A DNA stretch of 64,000 nt from Staphylococcus sp. ACRSN (GTDB taxonomy: Bacteria > Bacillota > Bacilli > Staphylococcales > Staphylococcaceae): NCBI RefSeq assembly GCF_022346615.1, contig NZ_JAKRNS010000003.1, positions 62,001 to 126,000 on the forward strand, written 5' to 3'. Positions 8,825 to 18,581 of this stretch are shown piece by piece. The notes under the pieces were generated by a model. The model ran no database searches and was not told where the DNA came from. It saw nothing but the letters and a program-made list of their open reading frames with translations. Made by a program: the position numbers and the translations under genes. Each line of letters starts with the position of its first letter. The first letter of the stretch is position 1.

Positions 8825-9652
8825 ATGAGAATTGGTAATTTTCATGTTCGTTATTTAAATGGTGGAATGACAAATATAGATGGAGGCGCAATGTTTGGTG
8901 TGGTACCAAGAGCTCTTTGGACAAAAAAATATGAAGTGAATGATAAAAATCAAATTCCATTACCTACACATCCTATTTTAATTCAAACTGGAGATAAAAA
9001 TATTTTGATAGATACAGGTATTGGTGTCGGAAAATTAACTGACAAAGAGCGTAGAAATTTTGGTGCTAATTATGAAAGTGAAATAGATACTGATTTAAAA
9101 GCACTGAATTTAACTAAACTTGATATAGATATATTAATTTTAACGCATTTACATTTTGATCATGCATCGGGATTAACAGATAGTGAGGGAAATGCAAGCT
9201 TTCCAAATGCAATACATGTTTTTCAACAAGACGAATGGCATGAATTTCAAAGCCCTAATATTAGAAGTCAATCGACATATTGGTCAAAAAATAATGGCAA
9301 TTTCAAGCAAAAATTAGTGCTTTTTGAACAAGAATATGAAGTGTATCCGGGAATAAAAGTGTGTCATACAGGAGGGCATAGTTATGGTCACTCAATTATA
9401 ACTATTGAAAGTGGTGAAGATAAGGCAGTGCATATGGGTGATATATTCCCAACAACGGCACATAAAAACCCACTTTGGGTAACTGCCTATGACGATTATC
9501 CTATGGTTTCAATTAGAGAGAAGGAACGTTTGATACCACGATTTATACAAGAAGGGTACTGGTTCTTGTTTTATCATGATAATAATTATTTTGCAGTGAA
9601 ATACGATAGAGAGCAACCGGATGAAATGCAAAGTTATTTATCTAGAAATTAA
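8825..9652 (+). CDS. YtnP-like metallo-beta-lactamase-fold hydrolase (lactonase-like)
   Basis: 275 residues. The metal-binding motif THLHFDHASG places His108, His110, Asp112 and His113 in HxHxDH; GGHSYGHS and HMGDIFPT supply further ligands. The arrangement resembles AHL-lactonase-like enzymes such as YtnP, for which quorum-quenching lactonase activity has been described in Bacillus. Whether this staphylococcal protein acts on a lactone is inference. AGGAGGGAT precedes the ATG. It is a single-gene unit ended by a composite terminator. Confidence 0.85.
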   Translation: MRIGNFHVRYLNGGMTNIDGGAMFGVVPRALWTKKYEVNDKNQIPLPTHPILIQTGDKNILIDTGIGVGKLTDKERRNFGANYESEIDTDLKALNLTKLDIDILILTHLHFDHASGLTDSEGNASFPNAIHVFQQDEWHEFQSPNIRSQSTYWSKNNGNFKQKLVLFEQEYEVYPGIKVCHTGGHSYGHSIITIESGEDKAVHMGDIFPTTAHKNPLWVTAYDDYPMVSIREKERLIPRFIQEGYWFLFYHDNNYFAVKYDREQPDEMQSYLSRN

Positions 9653-9655
9653 AAT

Positions 9656-9799
9656 AGCTAAAGTAATAGAGTGAAATTCAAATCATAAATTAACTTTGTG
9701 ACATGTTGTTTAACAACAAGTTCCCACACGTATTAGTAATTTTGAAATAGATTTGATATGCCAGGATAATTAATATGGCAATTCACTCTTACTTTAGCT
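9656..9799 (+). terminator. Composite branched terminator / structured 144-base element
   Basis: AGCTAAAGTAA plus GAGTGAA (9656-9675) pairs with TTCACTC and TTACTTTAGCT (9782-9799), leaving a two-base bulge; a T-rich run follows. The roughly 105-base interior contains two further stems, TGTTG/CAACA (9704-9718) and TGCCA/TGGCA (9759-9780). It lies between convergent genes. It terminates the ytnP-like transcript at least, but is larger than an ordinary terminator. Confidence 0.6.
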
Positions 9800-9800
9800 T

Positions 9801-10121
9801 TTATTTTGTACATTCAATTATATCAATGATTTCACCAGTTGAAGCATTTGCAAAGAAATCATAATAAGTGATATTTCCATTATGTTGAGTAGTAATACCA
9901 CCTTGGTAAACAATTAATTCGTTGTTTTCATATTTATAATGAATAGGTTCATTTAATATGTAAGATCCCACCACATGCATAAAATATGTTTTTACTTCAG
10001 TAATTACCTTTTCTGGATTAAGATATGTCCGAGTCTTGCGATTGTTAAACACAAGTCCTACTCCGACAATGGATGTAAGCAAAATAATTAAAATGATGAA
10101 TAAGTTTTTTTTATTCAACAT
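9801..10121 (-). CDS. Small membrane-anchored protein of unknown function
   Basis: 106 residues from the ATG at 10119-10121. MLNKKNLF is followed by a hydrophobic helix (IILIILLTSIVGVGLVF, about residues 9-25), then an extracytoplasmic domain of about 80 residues ending IIDIIECTK. The domain has the size and alternating pattern of PepSY-like or YtmB-type small proteins, but I cannot name a family. Longer in-frame starts exist upstream (10139 and 10148); the chosen one places the charged residues directly before the membrane helix. It is convergent with the YtnP-like gene and divergent from the M42 gene. Confidence 0.65.
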   Translation of the reverse strand: MLNKKNLFIILIILLTSIVGVGLVFNNRKTRTYLNPEKVITEVKTYFMHVVGSYILNEPIHYKYENNELIVYQGGITTQHNGNITYYDFFANASTGEIIDIIECTK

Positions 10122-10172
10122 GATAGTATCTACCCCCATTAAAGTCATATTAATAGTGTACCACATTGAAGA

Positions 10173-10181
10173 TGATATAAT
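10173..10181 (+). promoter_or_regulatory. Extended -10 promoter for the M42 peptidase gene
   Basis: TGATATAAT matches TGNTATAAT exactly. The -35 is weak. It lies 23 bases before the TTG start at 10204. Confidence 0.45.
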
Positions 10182-10203
10182 AAATATTAAGGAGTGAACG
10201 AGA

Positions 10204-11280
10204 TTGAATATAGATTATGACAAAACAGTAAATAGAATTAAAACGTTAACTGAATTACATGGTGCACCAGGGTTTGAGGATGATATAAAAAATTATCTTA
10301 TAGAGGAAATGAAGCCTTATGTTGATGACTTTGTCTATAACCGAATGGGCGGGTTTTACGGAGTGAAACGCTCTAAAACTAAAAAAGCTAAAAAAGTTAT
10401 GGTAGCTGCGCATATGGATGAAATTGGTTTTATGATTACTAATATCACAGAACAAGGTATGTTGCAATTTACTAATTTAGGTGGTGTTGCTACTGATATT
10501 TGGCAAGGGCAAAGATTGAAGGTGAAATCTCGAAATAATGAGTTGATTATTGGCGTTGTTGCAAATATACCTAAACATTTTAGGACAGGAGCAGAAGGCG
10601 CACCAAAAATTGAAGATCTTTTGTTAGATATAGGCTGTGAAAATAAGAACGAAGTGCTTGAGCGAGGTATCCAAATTGGAGATACAATTGTTCCAGATAC
10701 ATCATTTATCCAGTTGTCTGAGCATCGTTTTGCGAGTAAAGCTTGGGATAATAGGTATGGTTGTTTAATTGGTATAGAATTATTAGAATTATTGAAAGAT
10801 GTTGAACTAGAGTTTGACTTATATGTTGGTGCCAATGTTCAAGAAGAAGTGGGCTTGCGAGGTGCAAGAGCTTCTGCTGAATTAATTGATCCAGATATTG
10901 CTTTTGTAGTTGATTGTTCACCAGCAAATGATATGAAAGGTAAACAAAACCTTTCCGGTGAATTAGGCGCTGGGACATTGATAAGAATTAAGGATGGTAC
11001 GATGTTATTGAAACCTACTTTTAGAGACTATCTTTTAAATATTGCTAATGAAAAGGACATTAATTATCAATATTATATATCTCCAGGTGGTACGGATGGT
11101 GGAGAAATTCATAAAGCTAACATCGGTATACCAACAGCTGTAATTGGCGTGTGTGCACGTTATATTCATAGTACAGATTCTGTTTTTGATATAAGAGATT
11201 ACTATGCCGCGAGACATCTACTATTTGAGTCAACGAAACAGTTGAATGAACAACAAATTGAAATACTACAATATAAATAA
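10204..11280 (+). CDS. M42 family metallopeptidase (YtoP-like glutamyl/leucyl aminopeptidase)
   Basis: 358 residues, usual for M42 enzymes. Visible metal-site motifs are VAAHMDEIGFM (His), AWDNRYGC (bridging Asp), NVQEEVGLRGA (catalytic and ligand Glu pair), VDCSPAND (Asp) and a late His in CARYIHSTDS. It removes N-terminal residues from peptides in the cytoplasm. The start is TTG at 10204: AAGGAG lies 9 bases before it and the sequence MNIDYDKTVNRIKTLTELHG begins normally. The thioredoxin-like gene follows by 14 bases. Confidence 0.9.
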   Translation: MNIDYDKTVNRIKTLTELHGAPGFEDDIKNYLIEEMKPYVDDFVYNRMGGFYGVKRSKTKKAKKVMVAAHMDEIGFMITNITEQGMLQFTNLGGVATDIWQGQRLKVKSRNNELIIGVVANIPKHFRTGAEGAPKIEDLLLDIGCENKNEVLERGIQIGDTIVPDTSFIQLSEHRFASKAWDNRYGCLIGIELLELLKDVELEFDLYVGANVQEEVGLRGARASAELIDPDIAFVVDCSPANDMKGKQNLSGELGAGTLIRIKDGTMLLKPTFRDYLLNIANEKDINYQYYISPGGTDGGEIHKANIGIPTAVIGVCARYIHSTDSVFDIRDYYAARHLLFESTKQLNEQQIEILQYK

Positions 11281-11294
11281 GAGGAGAATTGATT

Positions 11295-11606
11295 ATGAAT
11301 AAATTAGAAAATGAAGCTCAATTTGAAGAATTAAAAGGTTCACAAACCGTATTTTTATTCACGGCTGATTGGTGTCCAGATTGTAAAATCATAGAACCTG
11401 ATTTACCTCAATTAGAAGAAAAATATCAATCATACACTTTTGTGTCTGTTGATAGAGATAAATATTTAGATATTTGTATTGAACATGGTATTATGGGCAT
11501 TCCAAGTTTTTTAGTTTATAAAGACGGAGCACAAATTGGTAGTTATATTGGTAAAGAGCGAAAATCAATAGAACAAATAGATAGCTTTTTGGCATCATTA
11601 AACTAA
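11295..11606 (+). CDS. Thioredoxin-like protein (WCPDC active site)
   Basis: 103 residues from ATG 11295; GAGGAGA is 7 bases before it. The redox site is W26-C27-P28-D29-C30, and GIMGIPSF carries the cis-proline. The fold is complete but it lacks the classical WCGPC, so it belongs to the YtpP-type group, whose reductant and partner are unknown. It is in an operon with the M42 peptidase, as in B. subtilis (ytoP-ytpP). Confidence 0.88.
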   Translation: MNKLENEAQFEELKGSQTVFLFTADWCPDCKIIEPDLPQLEEKYQSYTFVSVDRDKYLDICIEHGIMGIPSFLVYKDGAQIGSYIGKERKSIEQIDSFLASLN

Positions 11607-11644
11607 TAAATATCAAAAATAAAGGCAATCAAAATTTGAAAAAT

Positions 11645-11688
11645 ATATACCCTTAGAGCGTACTTTTTTACTGTTCCTAAGGGTATAT
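11645..11688 (+). terminator. Hairpin terminator after the thioredoxin-like gene
   Basis: A perfect 12-base inverted repeat ATATACCCTTAG / CTAAGGGTATAT with a 20-base loop is followed by TTATT only. The weak T tract makes partial read-through into ytpQ possible. Confidence 0.65.
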
Positions 11689-11731
11689 TTATTGTAAACT
11701 GTAATAAGGCACGTAAATAGGAGTGTTGTAA

Positions 11732-12595
11732 ATGAATGTCTTTCAAATGAGAGATAAACTCAAAGAACGATTAAAGCATTTAGATGTTAAGTTTAGTTTT
11801 AATCGCGAAGAAGAAACGCTAAGGATCTCAAGAGTAGATAATAATCAAGGCGTTACTGTAAAGCTTTCTACAATAGTTGCAAAATATAAGCAACAAAAAG
11901 AAAGTGTAGTGAACGAGATTGTTTACTATGTTGAAGAAGCAATAGAACAAATGAAAGAAAAACAAATAGCAGATATTGATAATATTCAAATTATGCCAGT
12001 ACTTAGATCTCCGAGTTTTGATAAGAAAGATAAAAATGGTAATGCATTTGTGATTGAAAAGCATACTGCAGAAACTAATATTTATTATGCCTTAGATTTA
12101 GGGAAATCATATCGTTTAATTGATGAACATATGTTAAATGAATTAAACCTTACAAAACAACAATTAAAAGAAATGGCTTTATTTAATATACGGAAATTAG
12201 AAAATAAATATAAGACAGATGAAGTCAAAGGTAATATATTCTATTTTGTAAATTCAAATGATGGCTATGATGCAAGTAGAATTTTAAATACAAGTTTCTT
12301 AAATGATTTGCAAAATCAATGTGAAGGCGAAATGTTAGTAGCTGCGCCACATCAAGATGTATTAATAATTGCGGATATAAGAAACAAGACTGGCTATGAT
12401 GTAATGGCGCACTTAACAATGGAATTTTTCACTAAAGGATTAGTTCCGATTACATCATTATCATTTGGTTATGATCAAGGCCATTTCGAGCCAATTTTTA
12501 TATTAGGAAAAAATAATAAACAAAAGCGAGATCCTAATGTAATTCAAAGATTAGAAGCAACAAGAAAGCAATACGAAAATAAAGATAAGAAATAA
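11732..12595 (+). CDS. ytpQ: DUF1444 / UPF0354 protein YtpQ
   Basis: 287 residues of the Firmicute UPF0354 family. No catalytic motif is obvious. The protein has a charged N-terminal half, and a C-terminal half with conserved [18 protein letters not shown] and [17 protein letters not shown]. Position between a thioredoxin-like gene and ytpR matches B. subtilis ytpP-ytpQ-ytpR. Function is unknown. AGGAGTG precedes the ATG; ytpR follows after 18 bases. Confidence 0.88.
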   Translation: MNVFQMRDKLKERLKHLDVKFSFNREEETLRISRVDNNQGVTVKLSTIVAKYKQQKESVVNEIVYYVEEAIEQMKEKQIADIDNIQIMPVLRSPSFDKKDKNGNAFVIEKHTAETNIYYALDLGKSYRLIDEHMLNELNLTKQQLKEMALFNIRKLENKYKTDEVKGNIFYFVNSNDGYDASRILNTSFLNDLQNQCEGEMLVAAPHQDVLIIADIRNKTGYDVMAHLTMEFFTKGLVPITSLSFGYDQGHFEPIFILGKNNKQKRDPNVIQRLEATRKQYENKDKK

Positions 12596-12613
12596 TTAAG
12601 GAGTTTAAAAATC

Positions 12614-13213
12614 ATGAATTTATTTTACAATAAAGAATCAGTCGGCGATGTCGCATTTTTACAAATTGAAGGTACAACAGGCACATTCGATTATGAAAAA
12701 AAAGGTGATGTTGTAGAAATTAAAGATAACGGTAAAGTTGTCGGTTACAACATTTTTAATATTTCTAAGAAATCACAAATTAATGGAAGTGGTCATATAA
12801 AATTGACAGAATCATTAGTTGAAGTATTACAAGAAGCGATTACAGAAGCTGGCTTTGGATATAAATTAAATGCAGATTTTTCTCCTAAGTTTGTAGTAGG
12901 GTATGTAGAAACGAAAGAAAAGCATCCAGATGCAGATAAATTAAGTGTACTAAAAGTTGATGTAGCAACAGAAAAACTTCAAATTGTTTGCGGTGCGCCT
13001 AATATAGAAGCTGGACAAAAAGTTGTCGTTGCAAAAGTTGGAGCAGTTATGCCGAGTGGCATGGTTATTAAAGATGCAGAATTACGTGGCGTACCATCAA
13101 GTGGCATGGTCTGTTCAATGAAAGAATTAAATTTACCTAATGCCCCTCAAGAAAAAGGAATTATGGTGTTGTCAGATGAGTACGCTGTAGGCGAATCATT
13201 TTTTGAAGAATAA
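12614..13213 (+). CDS. ytpR: YtpR-like protein with C-terminal tRNA-binding domain
   Basis: 199 residues. The N-terminal half (about 1-95) is the YtpR-specific domain. The C-terminal half (about 95-199) is an EMAP/Arc1p-type OB fold: VVGYVETKEKHPDADKLSVL, IVCGAPNIEAGQKV, MPSGMVIKDAELRGVPSSGM. This is the same module found at the N-terminus of PheT and in CsaA-like proteins. It probably binds tRNA; its exact role is not established. AAGGAG precedes the ATG by 10 bases. The translocase gene follows after 17 bases. Confidence 0.9.
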   Translation: MNLFYNKESVGDVAFLQIEGTTGTFDYEKKGDVVEIKDNGKVVGYNIFNISKKSQINGSGHIKLTESLVEVLQEAITEAGFGYKLNADFSPKFVVGYVETKEKHPDADKLSVLKVDVATEKLQIVCGAPNIEAGQKVVVAKVGAVMPSGMVIKDAELRGVPSSGMVCSMKELNLPNAPQEKGIMVLSDEYAVGESFFEE

Positions 13214-13230
13214 AAGGAGGTAATGTATGA

Positions 13231-16200
13231 ATGAGCTGGTTCGACAAGTTATTTGGAGAAGATAATGGTTCAAATGATGATTATCTCAATAAAAGAAGTC
13301 AACGACGTCAAAAAGCTAAACAACAAGAAAATAGAGAATCATTACTTCCTCAAAACAATGACGTTTATGAACGACCAAAAGGTAAATTTCGTTTTCCTGT
13401 AGATGGATTAGAAAACGAAAATCAACAATATACAGAAAAAGATTCAGATGCAACCCATTATGAAGCACCGGAAAAAGATAAGGGACAAAGCGGTGAATCT
13501 TTAAGTGTTAATCAACAACATCGAAGACGCAGAAGTATTCATGAAAAGCGCACTAACAATCGTACAAATGATTTCGATAAAGCAGAAAATAAAAATGTTG
13601 ATAACAGTACAAATCAAAGTGAACATTTTAATGCTAAGAAACAACACAATGGTAAACGAATGCGTATACAAACAGATGTGCTAAGAGCCAATGCGCATAA
13701 TAACCATTCTAAATCGAATTATCAAGCACCGACATATCATCAGAGTGAATTTAAAGCGAGTGAAGTACCATCAGCTATTTTTGGAACAAAAAAACCTCGA
13801 CCTTTAGAAAATGGTGTTATACCTCCTTCTTCTGATGATGATTCGGAAAGTAAAGAATCAAATTCGAATCTTTCTAATCTTGCTCAGTCGAATCAAAAGT
13901 ATAATTTCGATGAGAAATCATCAACTCAAGATGAAAAAGATACAGTATTTTATAATGATCAATATATAGAGTCTGAAGTTGGAAATTCAAAAAAAGAAAG
14001 TGATGAAATTAATCAACATGAGGCAACAGACTTTAGCAATGAACAATCATCACATCAAAAAACACCTAAAAATAATACAATAAACATTGAAAACATATAT
14101 GCATCACAAATCGTTGAAGAAATTCGTAAAGAGCGTGAACGAAAACTATTACAAAAACGTCAATTTAAAAAAGCTTTACAACAAAAGCGACAAGAGCAAA
14201 ATGAAAATCATGAAGATAGTATCCAACATGCAATTGATGAAATGTACGCGGAACAAGCAAAAAACCATTTTGGTGAGAGCTCACTAGATGATATTTCAAG
14301 TGATGAATATAATCAAACTGAATTAAACACAAATTCAGAGCAATTAGGATTTGAAGATAATACAGAATGGCATTCAAACGATTTAGACAATGAAGAGTTG
14401 GACAGTCAGTCTTCAAGTATGTTTAATTATGAAGAAATTGACTTAGATCATATTAGTGATGTACATACAGTCAATGAAGAATATCAGCATGTAGATGATG
14501 AAACTTACTCAGATTCAAATCAAAATCTTGGCATAGAAGATGTAGAGAAGGATGATTTGAGCGATGCACAAAAAGATACTACGCATAATGTTGACTATGA
14601 AACGCAACTAATGCATTCTGATTCGGATGAAAAAGATACAAATGACGATTCCCAACATAAAAATGTTGAATCGATTCGAACTGATGATGATACAGATGTA
14701 GTTGATGCACAATATCGTGAAATATCTAATGAAAATAATATTCAAGATGGTATGATGTCATCTCCACAAAATAGTAACGAGATATCGAAACAAGATAAAG
14801 ATGATTTATCGTTAGGGTATCAAAATGATACAAGTGAAGAAGCATTAAATAACAGTGATAATCGATCTAACAATGAACCTGAAGAACATGTTAGTAGTAT
14901 ATCTGACGCTAATATAAGTAGCGTGGAAACAACCAAAGCATCAACATCGGAGTCATTAGAATCCGAACATCAACAAAGTGAAAATGAAGAACAATTGGGA
15001 AGTAATACAATTAATGATGACTTAAATTCAACTGATAAAATAGCTATGGAAAACCAAGTAGTAGAACCTACTTCAGAAAGTAGTTCTGAATCTATAGCAG
15101 ACACAGAAGTAAGTGATAAACAATATGATAATAATATGAATAAAGCTCAAAATGTAGATGCTAATGTGAATCATAGTGATACAGATAATCATGCAGAAGC
15201 AATACATTCGGATAATAGTGTTAAGTCAAAACATAGTCACAATGTGAAAAAGGGAAGTAAGCCATTTAACGTTGTCATGACACCATCTGATAAAAAACGT
15301 ATAATGGATGCACGTAAAGCAAAACAACAAACGATGCAATCAGATGTAATAAAAAAACAAAATATAAATAAAGATAGAACTGAAATGTCACAACACCAAA
15401 CTTATAGTGAATCTGAGGTTAATATAGAAGGAACTCAATCTGTAAAAAACAGTTCTGATTCTAATTATATTGAAACTAAGAATTCAGTTAATACATCTGA
15501 AGTGCCACACAGACAAGATGAACTTTCAGAAGCAAATAGTAATTTCGAAGTGAAAGAACGCGATGCTTTAAATAAAAGACAAGAGAACATGCAACAGCAA
15601 AATCAGCAAAACGAAAATATAGAAAATGGCAACCTAGATTTAGAAAATAATACGGTTGAGACGCCATCATTAAAGCCTGAATTTAACGAAGCAAGTTTAG
15701 GTGGAGCTTCTAGTGCTGTGGCCAAAGATAGTCAACAAGAAGAAAAACCTACTATTAGAAAGGGACCAAATATTAAATTACCAAGTCCTGATATATTAGA
15801 AGAACCAGAAGAACATGAAATTGATAATTCATGGATTGAAGAGAAAAAGCAAGAATTAAATGAAGCTTTTTATTATTTTAATGTACCGGCTGAAGTGCAA
15901 AATGTTACAGAAGGACCAAGTGTAACACGCTTTGAGTTGTCTGTAGAAAAGGGTGTCAAAGTATCTCGTATTACTGCACTACAAGATGATATTAAAATGG
16001 CCTTAGCAGCTAAGGATATTAGAATAGAAGCTCCAATACCAGGAACTAGTTTGGTTGGTATTGAGGTACCTAATCAGGCATCAACAAAAGTTAATATCCG
16101 TTCAATAATCGACTCTCCAAAATTCAAAAATGCTGAATCGAAATTAACTGTTGCAATGGGGTATAGAATTAATAATGAACCATTATTAATGGACATTGCT

Positions 16201-17157
16201 AAGACACCTCATGCGCTAATAGCAGGTGCTACAGGGTCAGGGAAATCAGTTTGTATTAATAGTATCTTGATGTCATTATTATATAAAAATCATCCTGAAG
16301 AACTTAGACTGTTACTAATTGATCCGAAAATGGTAGAATTAGCACCATACAATGGTTTACCACATTTAGTAGCTCCAGTTATTACCGATGTTAAAGCAGC
16401 TACTCAAAGTTTAAAATGGGCTGTTGAAGAAATGGAACGTAGATATAAGGTATTTGCTAAGTATCATGTAAGAAATATTACTGCATTTAATAAAAAGGCA
16501 GCATATGAAGATAGAATGCCAAAAATAGTAATTGTAATTGATGAATTAGCAGATTTAATGATGATGGCACCTCAAGAAGTAGAACAATCTATTGCAAGAA
16601 TTGCTCAAAAAGCACGTGCATGTGGTATTCATATGTTAGTTGCTACACAGCGACCTTCTGTAAATGTTATTACTGGTTTAATTAAAGCTAATATTCCAAC
16701 TAGAATTGCATTTATGGTTTCATCAAGCGTAGATTCTAGAACAATCTTAGATAGTGGTGGAGCAGAGAGATTGCTAGGTTATGGAGATATGCTATATTTA
16801 GGTAGCGGTATGAATAAACCGATACGTGTTCAAGGTACTTTTGTTTCAGATGAGGAAATCGATGATGTAGTTGATTTTATTAAACAACAACGTGAACCAG
16901 AATACTTATTTGAAGAGAAGGAATTATTGAAGAAAACTGAAGCACAGCCTCAGGATGATTTATTTAATGATGTTTGTAACTTTATGTTGCAAGAAGGACA
17001 TATTTCAACATCACTTATTCAACGTCATTTCCAAATAGGTTATAATCGAGCAGCAAGAATTATAGATCAGTTAGAGCAATTAGGTTATGTTTCGGGCGCT
17101 AATGGTTCTAAACCAAGAGATGTATATATAACAGAAGCTGATTTAAACAACGATTAA
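13231..17157 (+). CDS. FtsK/SpoIIIE-family DNA translocase, SftA-type, with very long linker
   Basis: 1308 residues. There are no N-terminal membrane helices, unlike FtsK/SpoIIIE proper; the start MSWFDKLFGED instead resembles SftA (YtpS) of B. subtilis, which sits at the same place after ytpR. Residues about 20-850 are low-complexity and rich in Asn, Gln, Asp, Glu, Ser and Lys, and probably disordered. The motor follows: Walker A GATGSGKS at 999-1006, LLIDPKMVEL, Walker B IVIVIDELADLMMM, ATQRPSVNVITG. A C-terminal winged-helix gamma domain ends it (QEGHISTSLIQRHFQIGYNR). It should pump DNA away from the closing septum. AAGGAGG precedes ATG 13231; an ATG at 13227 is out of frame. Confidence 0.92.
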   Translation: MSWFDKLFGEDNGSNDDYLNKRSQRRQKAKQQENRESLLPQNNDVYERPKGKFRFPVDGLENENQQYTEKDSDATHYEAPEKDKGQSGESLSVNQQHRRRRSIHEKRTNNRTNDFDKAENKNVDNSTNQSEHFNAKKQHNGKRMRIQTDVLRANAHNNHSKSNYQAPTYHQSEFKASEVPSAIFGTKKPRPLENGVIPPSSDDDSESKESNSNLSNLAQSNQKYNFDEKSSTQDEKDTVFYNDQYIESEVGNSKKESDEINQHEATDFSNEQSSHQKTPKNNTINIENIYASQIVEEIRKERERKLLQKRQFKKALQQKRQEQNENHEDSIQHAIDEMYAEQAKNHFGESSLDDISSDEYNQTELNTNSEQLGFEDNTEWHSNDLDNEELDSQSSSMFNYEEIDLDHISDVHTVNEEYQHVDDETYSDSNQNLGIEDVEKDDLSDAQKDTTHNVDYETQLMHSDSDEKDTNDDSQHKNVESIRTDDDTDVVDAQYREISNENNIQDGMMSSPQNSNEISKQDKDDLSLGYQNDTSEEALNNSDNRSNNEPEEHVSSISDANISSVETTKASTSESLESEHQQSENEEQLGSNTINDDLNSTDKIAMENQVVEPTSESSSESIADTEVSDKQYDNNMNKAQNVDANVNHSDTDNHAEAIHSDNSVKSKHSHNVKKGSKPFNVVMTPSDKKRIMDARKAKQQTMQSDVIKKQNINKDRTEMSQHQTYSESEVNIEGTQSVKNSSDSNYIETKNSVNTSEVPHRQDELSEANSNFEVKERDALNKRQENMQQQNQQNENIENGNLDLENNTVETPSLKPEFNEASLGGASSAVAKDSQQEEKPTIRKGPNIKLPSPDILEEPEEHEIDNSWIEEKKQELNEAFYYFNVPAEVQNVTEGPSVTRFELSVEKGVKVSRITALQDDIKMALAAKDIRIEAPIPGTSLVGIEVPNQASTKVNIRSIIDSPKFKNAESKLTVAMGYRINNEPLLMDIAKTPHALIAGATGSGKSVCINSILMSLLYKNHPEELRLLLIDPKMVELAPYNGLPHLVAPVITDVKAATQSLKWAVEEMERRYKVFAKYHVRNITAFNKKAAYEDRMPKIVIVIDELADLMMMAPQEVEQSIARIAQKARACGIHMLVATQRPSVNVITGLIKANIPTRIAFMVSSSVDSRTILDSGGAERLLGYGDMLYLGSGMNKPIRVQGTFVSDEEIDDVVDFIKQQREPEYLFEEKELLKKTEAQPQDDLFNDVCNFMLQEGHISTSLIQRHFQIGYNRAARIIDQLEQLGYVSGANGSKPRDVYITEADLNND

Positions 17158-17197
17158 TTGAGAGAAAAATAAAAATTAATAAAAGAGGAGTGTTACA

Positions 17198-18511
17198 ATG
17201 ACACATTATCATTTTGTCGGCATCAAAGGTGCCGGTATGAGTTCATTAGCACAAATAATGCATGATCTTGGAAATGAAGTACAAGGCTCAGATATAAAAA
17301 ACTATGTATTTACAGAAGTTGCATTAAAAAATAATGGCATAGAAATATTACCATTTGACGAAAAAAATATTAAAGAAGATATGGTAATCGTACAAGGCAA
17401 CGCTTTTCCAGATACACATGAAGAAGTTGTAAAAGCACATGCGTTGAAGTTAGATGTCATACGCTATCATGATTTCTTAGGGCATGTCATAAATCAATAT
17501 ACATCTGTCGCAGTAACTGGCGCGCACGGCAAGACATCCACGACTGGATTATTATCTCACGTGATGAATGGTGATAAAAAGACTTCATTCTTAATCGGAG
17601 ATGGAACAGGATTAGGTATTCCTGAAAGTGATTATTTTGCATTCGAGGCTTGTGAATATAGAAGACACTTCCTAAGTTACCATCCGGATTATGCAATTAT
17701 GACAAATATAGATTTTGACCATCCGGATTACTTCAAAGATATTCATGACGTTATAGATGCATTCCAAGAAATGGCTCATAATGTAAAGAAAGGTATTATT
17801 GCATGGGGCGGTGACGAACACTTACGTGAAATCAAAGCTGACGTACCAGTGTATTATTATGGATTTTCAAAAAATGATAATGTTTATGCTGATAATGTAC
17901 AAATCAGTCCAAAAGGTACACAATTTGATGTTTATGTTGAAAACGAATATTATGATACTTTCTTATCACCACAATTTGGAGATCATAATATATTAAATGC
18001 GCTTGCAGTTATTACAATAAGCTACTTAGAAAATTTAAATGTTGATAATATAAAAGAAGCACTGGAAACATTTGGTGGTGTAAAACGCCGATTTAACGAA
18101 ACTAAAGTAGGTAGTCAAATACTAGTAGATGATTATGCACACCATCCTCGTGAAATTAGTGCAACAATTGAAACTGCTAGAAAAAAATATCCTGATAAAG
18201 AAGTTATTGCTGTATTTCAACCACATACATTTAGTAGAACAAAAGCATTTTTAGATGAGTTTGCTGAATGTCTAAATACTGCTGACCATACATTTTTATG
18301 TGAAATTTTTGGTTCAATCAGAGAAAATAGTGGTAATTTAACTATACAAGATCTTATCGATAAAATTGATGATGCAAAACTTATTGATGAAGAATCTGTT
18401 AATGCATTAGAGCAATATAATAATGCAGTTATTTTATTCATGGGTGCTGGAGATATACAAAAAATCCAACGTGCTTACATGGAAAATGTTGGTGTAACTA
18501 CCTCATTTTAA
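17198..18511 (+). CDS. murC: UDP-N-acetylmuramate--L-alanine ligase MurC
   Basis: 437 residues, the normal length. [15 protein letters not shown] begins the N-terminal UDP-binding domain; the ATP loop is [37 protein letters not shown] and [10 protein letters not shown] are the further Mur ligase signatures. It adds L-alanine to UDP-MurNAc in the cytoplasm, the first amino-acid step of the peptidoglycan stem. GAGGAG lies 9 bases before the ATG, 40 bases after the translocase. The SftA-murC order is shared with S. aureus. Confidence 0.97.
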   Translation: MTHYHFVGIKGAGMSSLAQIMHDLGNEVQGSDIKNYVFTEVALKNNGIEILPFDEKNIKEDMVIVQGNAFPDTHEEVVKAHALKLDVIRYHDFLGHVINQYTSVAVTGAHGKTSTTGLLSHVMNGDKKTSFLIGDGTGLGIPESDYFAFEACEYRRHFLSYHPDYAIMTNIDFDHPDYFKDIHDVIDAFQEMAHNVKKGIIAWGGDEHLREIKADVPVYYYGFSKNDNVYADNVQISPKGTQFDVYVENEYYDTFLSPQFGDHNILNALAVITISYLENLNVDNIKEALETFGGVKRRFNETKVGSQILVDDYAHHPREISATIETARKKYPDKEVIAVFQPHTFSRTKAFLDEFAECLNTADHTFLCEIFGSIRENSGNLTIQDLIDKIDDAKLIDEESVNALEQYNNAVILFMGAGDIQKIQRAYMENVGVTTSF

Positions 18512-18514
18512 TAT

Positions 18515-18539
18515 GTTTATGTTAAAATGATATGGGTAG
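18515..18539 (+). promoter_or_regulatory. SigB-type promoter for the ytxG/ytxH-like pair
   Basis: GTTTAT (18515-18520), 13 bases, GGGTAG (18534-18539) fits the SigB pattern GTTTWW-N12-15-GGGWAW with one deviation at the last base. It begins 3 bases after the murC stop. B. subtilis ytxGHJ is a known SigB operon. SigA alternatives overlap: extended -10 TGTTAAAAT (18520-18528) and TATAAT (18541-18546). Confidence 0.55.
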
Positions 18540-18581
18540 TTATAATAAGTAACAACATATGTTTATTAGGAGGCGTTTTTA

